Below, in pieces: positions 32,168 through 47,007 of a DNA stretch of 64,000 bases. The notes below the pieces were generated by a model, which had not been told where the DNA came from, did no database searches, and saw only the letters and a program-made list of their open reading frames with translations. The position numbers and the translations under genes were made by a program. Source of the stretch: Isoetes taiwanensis (lineage: Eukaryota; Streptophyta; Lycopodiopsida; Isoetales; Isoetaceae); NCBI GenBank assembly GCA_021234155.1, contig JAJEKV010000072.1:861918-925917 (forward strand). The letters run 5' to 3'. Position 1 is the stretch's first letter, and each line of letters starts with the position of its first letter.

Positions 32168-34375
32168 TGGCGTCCACACCGTATATCCTTATTCTCCCAT
32201 CAATGTCCCACCTCACAAAAGGGATCTATGATGGTTGAACAGAGCCAGAACTTGAAACTGCCATTTTGGGAACATTTATAAGATAGTATTTGCACCATAA
32301 AGCTGCCACATGAATTATATGATGCAATTGATGAGCCACCGTTTGAAGATAAAACTAATGTAAGCAATTTATTTCCATCAATGGCATTCATAATATAATA
32401 AGGTTCAGGCTTCAGATTAGTAGTTTACTTTAGGGCCCGAAGGGCCCAAAATTTTTTTTAATATAACAATTAACACACAACTACCATTAACATTATTAAC
32501 ACAAACCATTGCATTTAACACATTTAAATTAAAATCCCCCTTAAACCCCCTTTGGTTTGGGTGCATATTCACACGGGGGATTACGTAGGGCAGCGAGAGC
32601 TCCAAAAATATATTTACAATACATGTATAAAATTAACACCATTAAGTACATTCTCTCAAACCTTATAGTATTTTGCAAACTTTGTTATACAGTATATAAA
32701 AACTTGTACATGCATACCCCACAAACGAGGATTGCTATGTACGGTCCAGATCTTGGAATAAAGGGCAAATTTGCCCATCCGACAGCTCTCGTTGCCCATA
32801 AGGCAATATCATAATAAGACATAATAAATAGATGCATCTGTCTTAAGTTTGTCCAAGGTCTCAATATACAATCAGCCTGTAAAAGTGACAGTTGAATGGT
32901 TGATGTTTCCCGTTCTCCAACCCTCTTTGGAGATTCTCACGATATTGCACTTTACGCATGCCATTGCAAAGAGTTTATACAAATCTGAACCCCTCACCTT
33001 GGACTTACATAGATCAGAAAATGCCTTCTTGTGTGTCTTATTCAATTCCTTGGTCAGTTGAAGAAGATCTACAACATTAAAATCATCAATCTTCTCCTTG
33101 TCAAGCGCAATCATGCATATAATCTTGTGTTTGAGAGGCTTCATTTTTTCCAATCTTCTAATCTGCTTTGACTTTGTATTGGTAGCAATGAAATGAGGTC
33201 GGTTAATCCTGATAAGGATCGATCTTATCATAAACATAAGGAGAAGTATGCAGATCGGCTATGCCTTCAGTGCATTCGGCTAACTTGAATATATAAAGAG
33301 GATGTTTGTGATGTGCGATGATCTAGGCGATCCCATATGAACAGTAATTGATGGGTATAAGTTCAATAATTGAATTTAAACTTGAATATTGCATAGCTAA
33401 ATTTTAATACATAGTTAAGGTTTTACAGTAATAACAACAGTTACCAGTGACCTTATACATGACAATAATAATAATATTACTAGTGACTTTACACATGATG
33501 TTATATGTGAAGTTATAGATGATGGAATATATGAAACAATAAATGATGCTATATATAAATTTATAGGTGACTCTACGAATGCTGATAATAGTGATATTAT
33601 ACTTTATAAGTGACATATCTATGATGTCACAGGTGGCACTAGGACTGGCACTATAAGTGACAAAGGTGTCGATTGTATATGTGACGTTCTCATTGCCACA
33701 TTAGTGTCTCCAGTATGTGTCACCCATAGCGTCATCTATTGAAAACTTTGAGTTATAATTATAAGTCAAAACTTGACACAGTAAGTGACACTACTTGATC
33801 CTTTCTCTAAGGATAAAGTTTAAAATCTAAGGATCTAAAGTCACTTTTTAGATGTTACACATCTTGAAGAAGTTGTTGTACTAGTCATGAATTAAATTTG
33901 AATGTTGGTATACCTTTCTCGAAGCAACTAGTCATTCAAAGAACTCCAACATTTTTTTGAGGCATGCACAAGATTGACTACGTAAGAAAGTGTCATTTAA
34001 ATAGAATTGAAAAAATTTGTTAGTTTCACTAGATTGGGTCTTTTTATTAAAATATTTTTCTACATATTCATATTTATTTATAAAATTATTTATTTTATCA
34101 ATTCTCTACCATGAGTTTCTATCAGTTTTTAAATTTTATAATATATATATAGATTACGTAACATTATTGAAGTACTTAACATTTGGTTCCATCATCTTTC
34201 ATTTGCCCTTGAATTGCTTTTTCTGAAGTTGCACTGGAAGCGTGTGTTAGTTATATCAAGGTCATTTCAGGATCTCCCTGGAAATGTTTGATATATCTCG
34301 AGGCTTATTATTTGATAGTCATTCACTTTATATACAGACCATCGGCCTACCTGATCACCGATCAACCCCATCCAG
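32168..34375. other. Mostly non-coding; one minus-strand ORF and a degenerate repeat
   Basis: Minus-strand frame 33237-32872 (121 codons, rich in K, N and D, with VVDLLQLTKELNKTHKKAF) could be an exon but matches nothing I know. From about 33430 to 33760, loosely similar segments of about 15-30 bp beginning GTGAC or GTGAA and containing TTA.A.ATGA recur, suggesting an ancient minisatellite. The last 100 bp before 34376 may be the 5' leader of recombinase copy C. Confidence 0.35.
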
Positions 34376-36289
34376 GTAAGTATGGGTGCCTTCTTCAGCT
34401 TTTATTGTTTGCCTCCATAGTTTTCAACTGCATTTCCTTGCGGGATATTTCAATCTCATGATAATTTCTGCAGCAACACATGATGATCGAGAAACAGCAA
34501 TCTAGTTTTTTCTTATTAGACTGTCAGATATGGCAGACATGGCTGAATGTTCTGAAATGTCTTTTGCCCTTGTACCTGGAGTAGTTTGTGAGATGGAAAG
34601 TCCTGTTCTGGCAAACGAATGTCAGAGTATTCTTGCAGAGTATGCTATTGAGGATGATAATAGTGATGAAGAAGGACGAAAAGGAGAATTGGATTCCGTT
34701 AGATGAGGATTTGCTGTCTCAAGCACTAAATGGCGGTCTGAACCGTTCAGGAAGTGTAAATAGTTGGGCGAGGAGAAGATTTGATGAATGGAGGAATGAT
34801 TTCGGATTAGGGACCAATATTCCAGTGGAGAAATTAGACTTGAGGGAGCTTAATTGGATGTTAACAAGATTTATGCTTCAGGTATTTAATTTATTATGTC
34901 TTTTTTTTTTAATTTGCTTTTTTTTTTTTTGTTCATTTCTTTTATATTTGTTATGCTTTTGTTTTCAGGCGAAGAAGAAGAATGGAAAAGTATATCCTCC
35001 TGGAACCTGAATATTTTTCGTTTTTGTGTTTTTTCTATTTTCTTATTACTCTATTTAATACCTAAATTTTCTTGTGTTAGGTTGAATTCTCTGCTGAAAG
35101 ACATTGGCAAAATCGTACGAAGAGAAAGGCAACGCATACAAGGGGAAACTGGTATTAGGAATATTCCTTTTGATATTTTGACCGATCCAATATTGTCCCA
35201 GAGTCGAGAGGCACAAGGCTCCTGTGATTACTTTTGCTGTTGAAAAGGACATTCTTGATGATTTAGATCATCAAATCACACACCCTACAGGGTGTATTAA
35301 AAAGCTCATGTATTGCATATTGACTTGTTTTGGTATGCGGGGAGACAAAAAGTTACACAATCTAAAGGACTGTGATATGGCCTTGGAGGTTGATGATGTT
35401 GGGCAATTAGTGAAGTCGGGAGAGAGGCTAAGTAAGAACTTTAATCCTAGTGTTACTAAGTACAATGATGTGGACATACGAAAAGGATTTTGTCCTTACT
35501 TACAAGCAATATGTACGGCATCTACCTGCCAAAGAAAATGAGAAAGAGTCACGCCATTTCTTCTTGCAGCCTGCTCCTCGTTATAAAACTAATGTAAGTT
35601 ACTCTAGTTTCTGTTTTTTGAATTTTTAGTAATTCAATTTTTTGCTATTTGATTTCTATTATTTTGTTTTTGGTATTTCGTTTGTTATCTAATTTCCGTT
35701 ATCTAATCTAGGCATGGTATGCGTCACGCCTGTTGGAAAAAATTCGATTTCTAAATGGTTGAACACAATGGTTGCGATAGTGCATCCTAAGACTTGGATA
35801 TGTAATAAGTCTGGCAGGGTGCCTTTAGTTTCCCGTCTTTCGCCTGCGAGTGTGCCTTCTAATGTGGGCATGGCCATTACTGGTCATAAGAGTACTCCGG
35901 CTTATGAAATGTGAATCTTTCTAGTATTCTACTTCTTTTTGTCGTTACTTGTTCTTTATTTTCTTACTATTGTTTACAGGTATGATCGGACACGAGAATG
36001 CAAAATGAACGTGTGTATGGATCTGATTAGCCAGCCTATTAATGATGATGGAACTATGCGAGCGTACAAAGATGTGATATCTGGTATTTTCTTATGTTTA
36101 TTCATCTTTTTCACGTTTGTAATTTCTATAATAATGTAAATTATCTAAATTAGCTCTAATATATTGTTGTAATTTTTAGGTGAAGTTGCAAAGCATAATC
36201 TGGTAGGGAATACTTCTAGGAAACCTTTGCAGGAGTTTGATGTTCTTCGTGCCTCAGAATCTTGTGGAAATATCGACGTAGCAGTATAA
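34376..36289 (+). pseudogene. Crypton-like tyrosine recombinase, copy C (six exons, frameshifted)
   Basis: The most complete copy. A 5'-leader intron (CAG|GTAAGT at 34375/34376 to ag at 34519) precedes ATG 34530. Exons: 34530-34881, 34969-35006, 35081-35593, 35712-35910, 35980-36083, 36180-36289. Landmarks: acidic N-terminus; SWARRRFDEWRNDFG and LNWMLTRFMLQ|AKKKNGKVYPPG (DUF3504 N-domain); LNSLLKDIGKIVRRERQR; box I Arg in CFGMRGDKKLHNLKD; TYKQYVRHLPAKEN; ISKWL; K-x-x-R in ICNKSGRVP; His in ITGHKST; nucleophile Tyr in YDRTRECKMN, nine residues after that His and split off by an intron. Damage: frame changes near 34680, 35205, 35484 and 35730, and the exon 2 donor reads CT instead of GT. Tyrosine recombinases cut and rejoin DNA through the Tyr. 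This copy can no longer make a full protein. Confidence 0.78.
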
Positions 36290-36441
36290 TAATATTTGAT
36301 TGAGTTGGAAACAATGCTATAATTTTGTTTGAATTCTGAGTTGCAAGCATTTGTTGTAAATGATGAACTTTGTTGCAAATTTTGGAGCTGTATAATTTTC
36401 TTATGTAAATGCAGTGATAATACAATGTCTTGAACAATAAA

Positions 36442-36507
36442 TAGTGGAGCTGAAATTACATGTTAGTGGACCTGAAATTATATGTTAGTGGACCTGAAAT
36501 TATGTGT
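36442..36507. repeat. Three tandem 22-bp units
   Basis: Three copies of TAGTGGACCTGAAATTATAT-GT (36442-36507), shortly after the last exon of recombinase C. This is possibly part of the element's 3' end. Confidence 0.8.
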
Positions 36508-37300
36508 GTGAAAAGATAGACAAATTTACAGTAATTCCAGCCTAAAGTGGACTACTTAAACGTAACCATGAATTATCTCTCTCTCTCTCTCATTTTTTTT
36601 TTTCCGCAGGTAAGTAAAAGAGAGGAAGAGAGGGGAAAAAATAGAAAAAAAGAAGAAGGGCAAAAGGAAACACCAGAGCAAATGACATTGGCGATATGGC
36701 AAATACCAAATGATAATGCGATTGGAAAATAGCTCGGGGTCTTCAAGAGCTTGCCATAATCAAGGAAAGAAGCTAAGAAGAATATGAGTTTTCTTATCAT
36801 AGCTATCATCATAGTCAGTTCCGGCAACCATATCCTATTTTCCCATAACCATATCCATCGCCAAATTCACTTCTGATTTTCTTTCTTCCATGCTTAAACC
36901 CACACATAAGATCCCTAGGCAAAAGATTTTATCATCGCATTTGTTTTTCCCATTTATACGAAACAACAAAACAAAAATTATACAATCACACCCTCGAGGG
37001 ACCGCAAGGCAACCCCCATTGAGTAGCATGTAAAGTTTATCTAGGGTTCATTCTAATGTTTCTATCCCTCATTCTGCTATGTGTTTCTTTTCCAGAAATG
37101 TTATTAATTTTTTAAGTTACTTGCATTTCCATTTTTAGTTGCATTCATTTAAAATCAAAATTCAAGGCTAAAAAACTTTTGATGTTTCATTCCATTGCTG
37201 CAAGAAAATCCCCTATAGAAAATCTTGTCTGCATCGAACATGGATAGATGTCCCTGTTCCAAAAATATCTGTAGCTTCAGCATTCCCTATTTTCCCCTAT
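36508..37300. other. No identifiable gene
   Basis: Non-coding, with a CT-rich run near 36575 and an A-rich run near 36650. A minus-strand frame at 36835-37029 shows no family features. Confidence 0.3.
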
Positions 37301-37549
37301 TTCTGATATATGCCAAGGTCGTGGCAAAAGGCTTTAGGCCTTTTTGGGCCATGTGGGCCTTTGGACCTTTGGGCTTTTGTCCAAAGGAGGTTTTGGTCCA
37401 AAGAGGGACCAAAGGGGCGTGCATGCTATGTAGTTCCTCGGGAAAGAGCTCAGGGGCAGCTGTGTCTTGGCTGAGGGCTTGTGGTTGGGTGATAAGATAG
37501 CGTGCCACGTCAAGAGTCTATTTTAGTGGTATCAGAGCAACAAGTTTTG

Positions 37550-38700
37550 ATGGCCTGTTCTCCTGCCAATGTTAACTTTGAAGATGGGGAACTGAAGAAA
37601 AAACATTTTGAGTTAGAGTATGATAATTCGCTCATGGGAGAAAAACTTGCAGCTGCCGAGGCTCGAATTGCTGAGCTGCAGGAATTGGATTCTCTGCGAG
37701 CGCAGGTGGCACAATTGCAGCAAGCTGTAGGGCGTCCATGTAGTGGTATCAAAACAATGTCAAAATTGAATTTAAAACGTATTCCGCTGCCACTAGTGAT
37801 GCGGATGAGCTTTTCGCATGGCTATGGGATTTGAATTCATATTTTGTTAAAACTAAGGGTGATGAAGACACTCAATTATATTTTACTAAGCATCATCTAG
37901 ATGGGGCTGCAACGGACTGGTGGCTGGATATCCAGAAGAACCAGCCAGTCGATCAACCTATTGCTACCTTTGCGGAATTTGAAAAGAAAATTAAAAATCA
38001 TTTTTTGGGTCATAATTGGGAGCAAGATCTTGTCGTTGAATGCAACAAGTTGACCCAATAAAACATGGAAACTGTTCGAGCCTTCGCCGCGTGAGTTTTA
38101 AAGAAAGGACTTCAGCTTATTAAAAATGATATTGAGAAGTCTGACAAACTCATGGGTGGGGTTCATCGTTTGGTACGGGCAAAGCTCAATCTGCAAGTCG
38201 CCGATCTTTCTTTTGGCAAGTTCTGTAAGATGGCAAAGAAAGTAGAAGAGGAAGGTTTGGCCCTCACGGAATGCTCAACGTGGCCTCAAAGTATCTATGA
38301 AAGAGGCGAGTGGTTTTCAGGAGAAATCAATGGGATCTGCTCCAAAGTATGGGCCATTCAAACGGCCGCACACAGATGCTGTAGATAATGAACCTGTTGG
38401 GGCCAACGAGCCAAAGGAATCTTATCAGGCACGCAAGAAGCGGCTAATGCGGGAGAATAAGTGTTTTTTTTTTGTTATTCAACCGACCATAAGTTTTATG
38501 AATGTCATACTTATCTTGAGAAGAAGAAAGGGGAAAGAAAGAAAGCTACACCTATTCTTAAGTCTGGGACTAAGAAAGAGGACAAAAGTAAGAAAATCGG
38601 AGGAGATGGGAAAGAGAAGAAGGTGGCCATTGTCCCGGAGAAATCGGATATGGATTCCGTTGAGAATAGTAGTCTCTTATGATTTTGGGCTACTACTCAA
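37550..38700 (+). pseudogene. Gypsy gag (capsid and zinc knuckle)
   Basis: ATG 37550 begins 11 nt after the primer-binding site. A coiled-coil-like stretch (ELKKKHFELEYDNSLMGEKL) precedes the retrotransposon gag domain (GAATDWWLDIQ, TFAEFEKKIKNHF). A CCHC knuckle C-x2-C-x4-H-x4-C (CFYC-type, at about 38465-38510) and a Lys-rich tail follow. Frame changes near 37825, a TAA at 38059 and further breaks show decay. Confidence 0.7.
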
Positions 38701-39179
38701 GATCAAAAAGTACATATCTTATTGGATCCGGGTAGGGAGAACTAAAATTAACTTCTATTCCTTTATCAAGTGATGTAGAATTGTCTTCTGCTTTCTTGAA
38801 TGTTGCCCCTCCGCCTTCTTCATTTATGGTCAAGGACGTTGAATTTCAATTGCAGGGATACGTCTATAACGTTCTTTCATGGTTTCTGACCTTGGAGATA
38901 TGGATATTATTCTAGGCATGCCATGGCATAGGGTATCAGTCCTCTTATATATTGGAAGGCGGGAATTGTTATGTTATCCTTGGAAGGGGGCAAAAAGACC
39001 TTCAAGTTTGTGAAGGATGATATTGTTTCCCCAATTCCAACAGTTTCTATTGTACAGTTTAAACGTTTGGCAATGAAAACTCATTTTGTGTATTTGGTGG
39101 TTTTGCATCCTAAGTCTGGTGTATCCCCATTAAATGAGCATCAAACTGTCTTTTTGCATTATTATGATGATGTCTTTTC

Positions 39180-40440
39180 AATGAAATTCCACAAACTTTG
39201 CCACCCCAACGTATGGAGGACCACATGATTGATCTTCTTCCTGGGAAAAAACCTCCTAATCAAACTCCTTATCAGAGAATGCATGGCCAACAAGTTGAGA
39301 TTAGGCGCCAACTTGATGAGTTACTTCAAGCTGAATTGATTCGCCATAGTTCTTCACATTTTGGTGCTCCTGTCTTGTTGGTTAAGAAAAAAGATAATTC
39401 CTGGCACATGTGTATAGATTATCGCGCTTTGAATAAGATAACCATAAAGAATCGATTTCCTATACCAAGGGCGGATGATTTGTTTGATCAACTCCAAGGT
39501 GCCACAGTTTTTAGCCATCTTGATCTTAAGTCAGGGTATTGGCAACTTAAGGTTGCATCTGAAGATGTTCATAAGACTGTGTTTTAGACAACCTTTGGAC
39601 ATTATGAGTTTTTAGTCATGCCATTTGGACTTACAAATGCTGCTTTTGCGAGGCTAATGGGGCGGATATTTGAAGATATGCATGGCGCTTATGTTGTCGT
39701 TTTCTTTGATGACATATTGGTTTTTAGTAAGTCCGAGGAAGATCATTACTTGCTTTTGCGGGAGGTTTTTCGTCGGTCAAAGGAGGAGTCTATTACTCTT
39801 AATCCTAAGAAAAGTATCCTTTTTCAATCAGAAATTGAATATTTGGGTCATATTGTTTGCATTGAGGGTCTTAAAGTTGATCCCAGTAAGGTACAAGCAA
39901 TTGTAGATTGGCAGTACCTACTTTCGGTTGTTGCATTGCGTTCCTTTGTGGGCTTATGCAGTTATTATAGGAAGTTTGTACAGAATTTTGCTCGTTTAAC
40001 TTCAGATTTATAAAGATGTTCCTTTCCAATGGAATCATAATCATCAGTTTGCTTTCCAAGTTTTAAGAAATGCCATGGTTAATCCTCCTGTTTTGCGTTT
40101 GCCACAATTTGGTCTCCCTTATTTGTTATGTATTGATGCAAGTGTTATGGCTTTGGGCACAGTTTTGATGCAGGATGGTCATCCTATTGCTTATGAAAAT
40201 CTGAAGTTTTCTGACACGAGTAGATATAGTGTTTATGATAAAGAATTTTTGGCTGTCATTCATGTTTTGAAAGTGTGGCGACACTATCTTTTAGGGTCGA
40301 CTATGCATATTTTGACTGATCACCAAAGGATTAGGCACATTGTTTCATAGAAAACATTCTCGAAAGGGCAATTGAAGTGGGTTAGAGTACAAAAGACCAA
40401 GATGCTCAATTTTTTTTCCATTGAATTTTGTTATCAGAGT
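39180..40440 (+). pseudogene. Gypsy reverse transcriptase and RNase H
   Basis: The RT begins after [19 protein letters not shown] and shows [54 protein letters not shown] and the catalytic VVFFDDILVFS. The usual residue before DD is I or V, so FFDD is unusual. TAG at 39586 stands where family members have CAG (KTVF-Q-TTFGHYEF). A break at 40013 precedes RNase H (LLCIDASVMALGTVLMQDG, SVYDKEFLAVI, ILTDH), which stops at 40350 and fades by 40440. Upstream, DIILGMPWH-like and LLDPGRE pieces at 38690-38940 are protease remnants. Confidence 0.85.
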
Positions 40441-40464
40441 ACATTGAGGTCCTTCGCCTAGTAG

Positions 40465-40755
40465 TTAGGAACACATGTGACAGCGCAGACCATTAGTTTG
40501 TTTTGATTGTCTTAATTTGCGCATTGCATTGTTTTCAATTTGTCGTATGCGTTCCCTAGTCACATTGTACATGTAACCCCTGTAACCCACTTCTTCAAGA
40601 GTCTTAGACCTGCCACCAGCCAGACCAAATCAATGCCGTATAATCTCCCGCTCCTGTGGTTTTAAAGTATGCAAAACCTTGTCCACATCTTCTTTTAGCC
40701 ACAATGCACTGGTAACTTTCTCAGTACATTCAGAAGTCTCATCTGCAAGTATCTC
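40465..40755 (-). pseudogene. Plastid-type sigma factor, region 4 exon
   Basis: An exon opens after a CATTGCAG acceptor (40756-40757) and reads LKEDVDKVLHTLKPQEREII, then [17 protein letters not shown] and [20 protein letters not shown]. This is the sigma-70 region 4 helix-turn-helix that reads the -35 box. In plants such genes are nuclear and serve the plastid-encoded RNA polymerase. A TGA sits where the family has CGA (RH-R-FGL), and the segment before NVTRERIRQ is two to three residues off the usual pattern. I judge it a decayed fragment. Upstream exons (regions 2-3) were not found. It directly abuts the broken end of the gypsy element. Confidence 0.75.
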
Positions 40756-40757
40756 CT

Positions 40758-41662
40758 GCAATGTTAAGGCTATCAGCATCTGTTTAATAGCAGTTGAATC
40801 AAGCAGAATACAAGCTTACCGTAAAGGTTGTAGTCTAGAAGCACATCACGTACAGTTCCATGAGGAAAAGAAGGGAGAAGCCATGTTAAAATCTGTAGGT
40901 CTACCAAGATGTGGTGTTAGGATTTATGAAAACAATATCACAAATTCAATCTTTCTTCAAGCACTATTCATTCAATGGCATATAACTTAAATCATCATTG
41001 CAACCACAAAATAATTTACTTAACTATATCATTGCTCAACTTTGCAATTAGCCAGCATTCAAAAAACCATGGTCATATTTATATTTTCAAACCATTACCA
41101 AAGGTGAAGTTCACTTTCAATCTCGATCACAATGGCTCAACCCGAAGCCTCTGTGCAAATTATTCATCTTAGGTTTTTCTTATTCGATCAGTCCCGGCCT
41201 CTTTGCCGGACCGATCTCCCTTGCTAAGCAGAATGTCGAGGTCTGATTAGACCGACATTTTCAAACAGGCATTCGATCCATTCAATTGGACCGACTAGTT
41301 TTACTGGGTCAACCTGCTATTTACATATAATTTACAATGGTTTCGTTTCATTATAATTTTAGGTCATAACAATGAAACCTTAGGCTACAATAAATTATTT
41401 ACATGCCACTAGTATATCACTAGTGCATAAGTCGAAATACCATTGTCCTTATGAAGTTCTTCCCAGCTCTTCAGTTTGTCTAAACTCAAATTCAGATAAT
41501 TATCTTCACTGTCCAAGCCATTATTTACTGCCAACACTGGTTTGTCTAGACCATTTTCCTTATGATATTTCTTCTCAAGCACAAGTCTGTAAGTCCTTAA
41601 ATGCATCAACATGAACATTAAGATTATGATATGAACAATGTGCTGATCAATATTTCTAACAT
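40758..41662. other. No secure gene; small hairpins
   Basis: Non-coding. Two short hairpins stand out near 41190-41215 (CCGGC...GCCGG) and 41230-41257 (AATGTCGAGGTCT with AGACCGACATT). No gene supported. Confidence 0.3.
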
Positions 41663-41953
41663 GTGGAACATAATGACAAAGAAGAGGACGAGGTATTGCA
41701 AGAGGAAGGTTTGCGCTCCTCAACGCAAGCACAAGAGGAAAAGCGTGAGCTACAACTGCAGAAGGAAGCTTTGTGCTCTCCAAAGCAAGCACAAGAGGAA
41801 GAGCACAAAAATACAGGTGAAAATCTTTTCCATGCTCATAGGAGAAATGCAATTCCTTTTCAAGCTCATGAGTCTACAGCTTATTGTGAGGTTAAAAAAA
41901 TGTTAGATGATTTTCAGCTTGATGAATATGGTTCATACTTCAGCCTTGATTAA
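41663..41953 (+). CDS. Hypothetical Glu/Gln-rich ORF with internal duplication
   Basis: A 96-codon frame, strongly charged and predicted helical (EEDEVLQEEGLRSSTQAQEE, then KRELQLQKEALCSPKQAQEE). The DNA under it is an imperfect 55-60 bp duplication, so length and composition may simply reflect the repeat. The last 25 residues (FQAHESTAYCEVKKMLDDFQ) are not repetitive. It lies just upstream of the FCP1-like fragment and might be an exon of it, but no splice evidence joins them. Confidence 0.25.
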   Translation: MEHNDKEEDEVLQEEGLRSSTQAQEEKRELQLQKEALCSPKQAQEEEHKNTGENLFHAHRRNAIPFQAHESTAYCEVKKMLDDFQLDEYGSYFSLD

Positions 41954-42318
41954 GGTGAAGCATGATGTACCACTTCGAACACATGTTCGATGTTTCGACT
42001 AATTGTTTTTTGTATTCATAAAAATATGATGATGGCTAAAGGATTAAAGAGACGTTACAAATTTCCAAACTCTAGTATATCCAAATGTTCATAAACTCTA
42101 TCATGCCTGAATAAGTTTTGTAAATATCTTGCCATTGGAAAGGCAAGAATGTGACAGTTTTTTTGTGATATAGTTCTTTTGTATCCAACACAATCTAATC
42201 ATACATTGTTATTTTCATGCCCCTTAGAATTAGTTCTTGCATCATGAACTAATTAATTCTTAATTTATTAATATATATTGAAGTTGTACAAGCAACACCA
42301 TCATTTCAAGAGACATCG

Positions 42319-42740
42319 AGGAATCTTATTCTTCTTGATATAAATGGGGTTCTATTAAAATGTGCTCATATGAAAGATAATAGACATGAAATCATAGTCA
42401 GACTACCTTGCTTTTAACGAACATTTTTAAGAGTTTGCAGAGGTTGCAATTTGGACAACAATGTCAGAGATAAGATTATTGACTTGTTTGAAGAAGATTG
42501 TGCCCAATGATAAAGTTTTCAAATCCTTATGGTATCAAAGGAAATGTACAAAATTAGAGTATGATTATCTTTCATAAGAGGTTGTTTTTTATCAAAGATC
42601 TTAACAAGGTATGGAGACATATCCAGAGTATAATGTGCATAACATTATCATGATTGATGATGATCACAGAAAATCATTTTAGAATCTAAAAAATGTTGTC
42701 TTGCATCCTTTCAATATGCAAGGAGTAAGGAAGATAATTT
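42319..42740 (+). pseudogene. FCP1-like HAD phosphatase fragment
   Basis: Pieces in changing frames follow the order of the FCP1/NIF homology domain: RNLILLDINGVLLKC (motif I with D-x-N-G as in plant members), FAEVAIWTTMSEIRLLTCLK (motif II Thr/Ser), FIKDLNKVWRHIQ (conserved Lys) and HNIIMIDDDHRKSF (motif III). Stops after LPCF, YDYLS and HRKSF and at least two frame changes mark a pseudogene. The protein family removes phosphate from phospho-Ser/Thr, but the plant D-x-N-G subgroup's activity is uncertain. Confidence 0.6.
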
Positions 42741-43337
42741 TTTGTTAGGAGTGGCTTATTTACGAGAAGCATGTAATAGTGGAAGCATCCAAAAAACTTT
42801 AAAAGAAAGTTTTTCCATGAAAGATGGGAAGAAGATTCTGATGATGTTCGAAGATCTTTATATTATGCTCAAGAGTATTAGGCACCCATAAAAAATGTCG
42901 GATCAGCTCCTGGATCTGAAACGAAGATTGATTTCACGTATAATGACCATGTTGACTCAATATAGTTTAAACACGATTTAACTCTTTTATTTTACAATCC
43001 ATGTTTGACTCTATTTCTACACTCCCTCCCTCACTCTTTTACATGTTTTCTTCAAAGAAAGATTAAAGGTGTATGTTATGACATTTTTGTTTTGTGTTCA
43101 AGATTATGATTCGCCATTGATTCATCGTCACATCATGAGTATATTCTACATCACATTCTACATATCACATGGAATCCAAATCCACTACTTAGGCAATATT
43201 GTGTCAATTACATTTCTTACAATATTATTTCTTACAATAAAAACTACACGACCACACGTAGTTAGACTTGAATAAGTCTAAAATTTGCTAAATATGCCAT
43301 ATACTTGTAGCTATCTACAACTTCAACTTTGTGGCTC
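42741..43337. other. No identifiable gene
   Basis: A/T-rich non-coding DNA between the phosphatase fragment and the LINE tail. Fading traces of the phosphatase fragment may continue to about 42900. Confidence 0.3.
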
Positions 43338-43519
43338 TTTTTTTTTATTGAAGGCCGGTATGTATATTTACGTATAAGTAAAAGTACAAAATTTACTTTG
43401 TACAGGGAAGTATAACATGTACATAAAAAGGGGGGTGAACATAGAAAGTATGTAGCACAGAAATAATACTGAAGAGCGCAGAATATGGATCTCGAAAAAT
43501 GAAAAACATAAACTTCAAA

Positions 43520-46930
<3,411 letters not shown>

Positions 46931-47007
46931 TACTCCAGAATCGGGTCCGCTTGTACTAATTTGTCATTTTTATGTGTTGGTCCTACCAAAAAAAATTCTT
47001 TTAAGGA

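Larger units (their letters stand above)
37300..40440 (+). mobile_element. Ty3/gypsy retrotransposon, truncated
   Basis: TGGTATCAGAGCA at 37527-37539 is the standard primer-binding site for initiator tRNA-Met, so the 5' LTR should end just before it. Its left end was not found, and repeated GGCCTTTGG/CCAAAGG stretches at 37330-37420 may belong to it. Gag, protease remnants, reverse transcriptase and the start of RNase H follow in order. The element ends abruptly near 40440 with no integrase and no 3' LTR, abutting a sigma-factor fragment. Confidence 0.85.
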
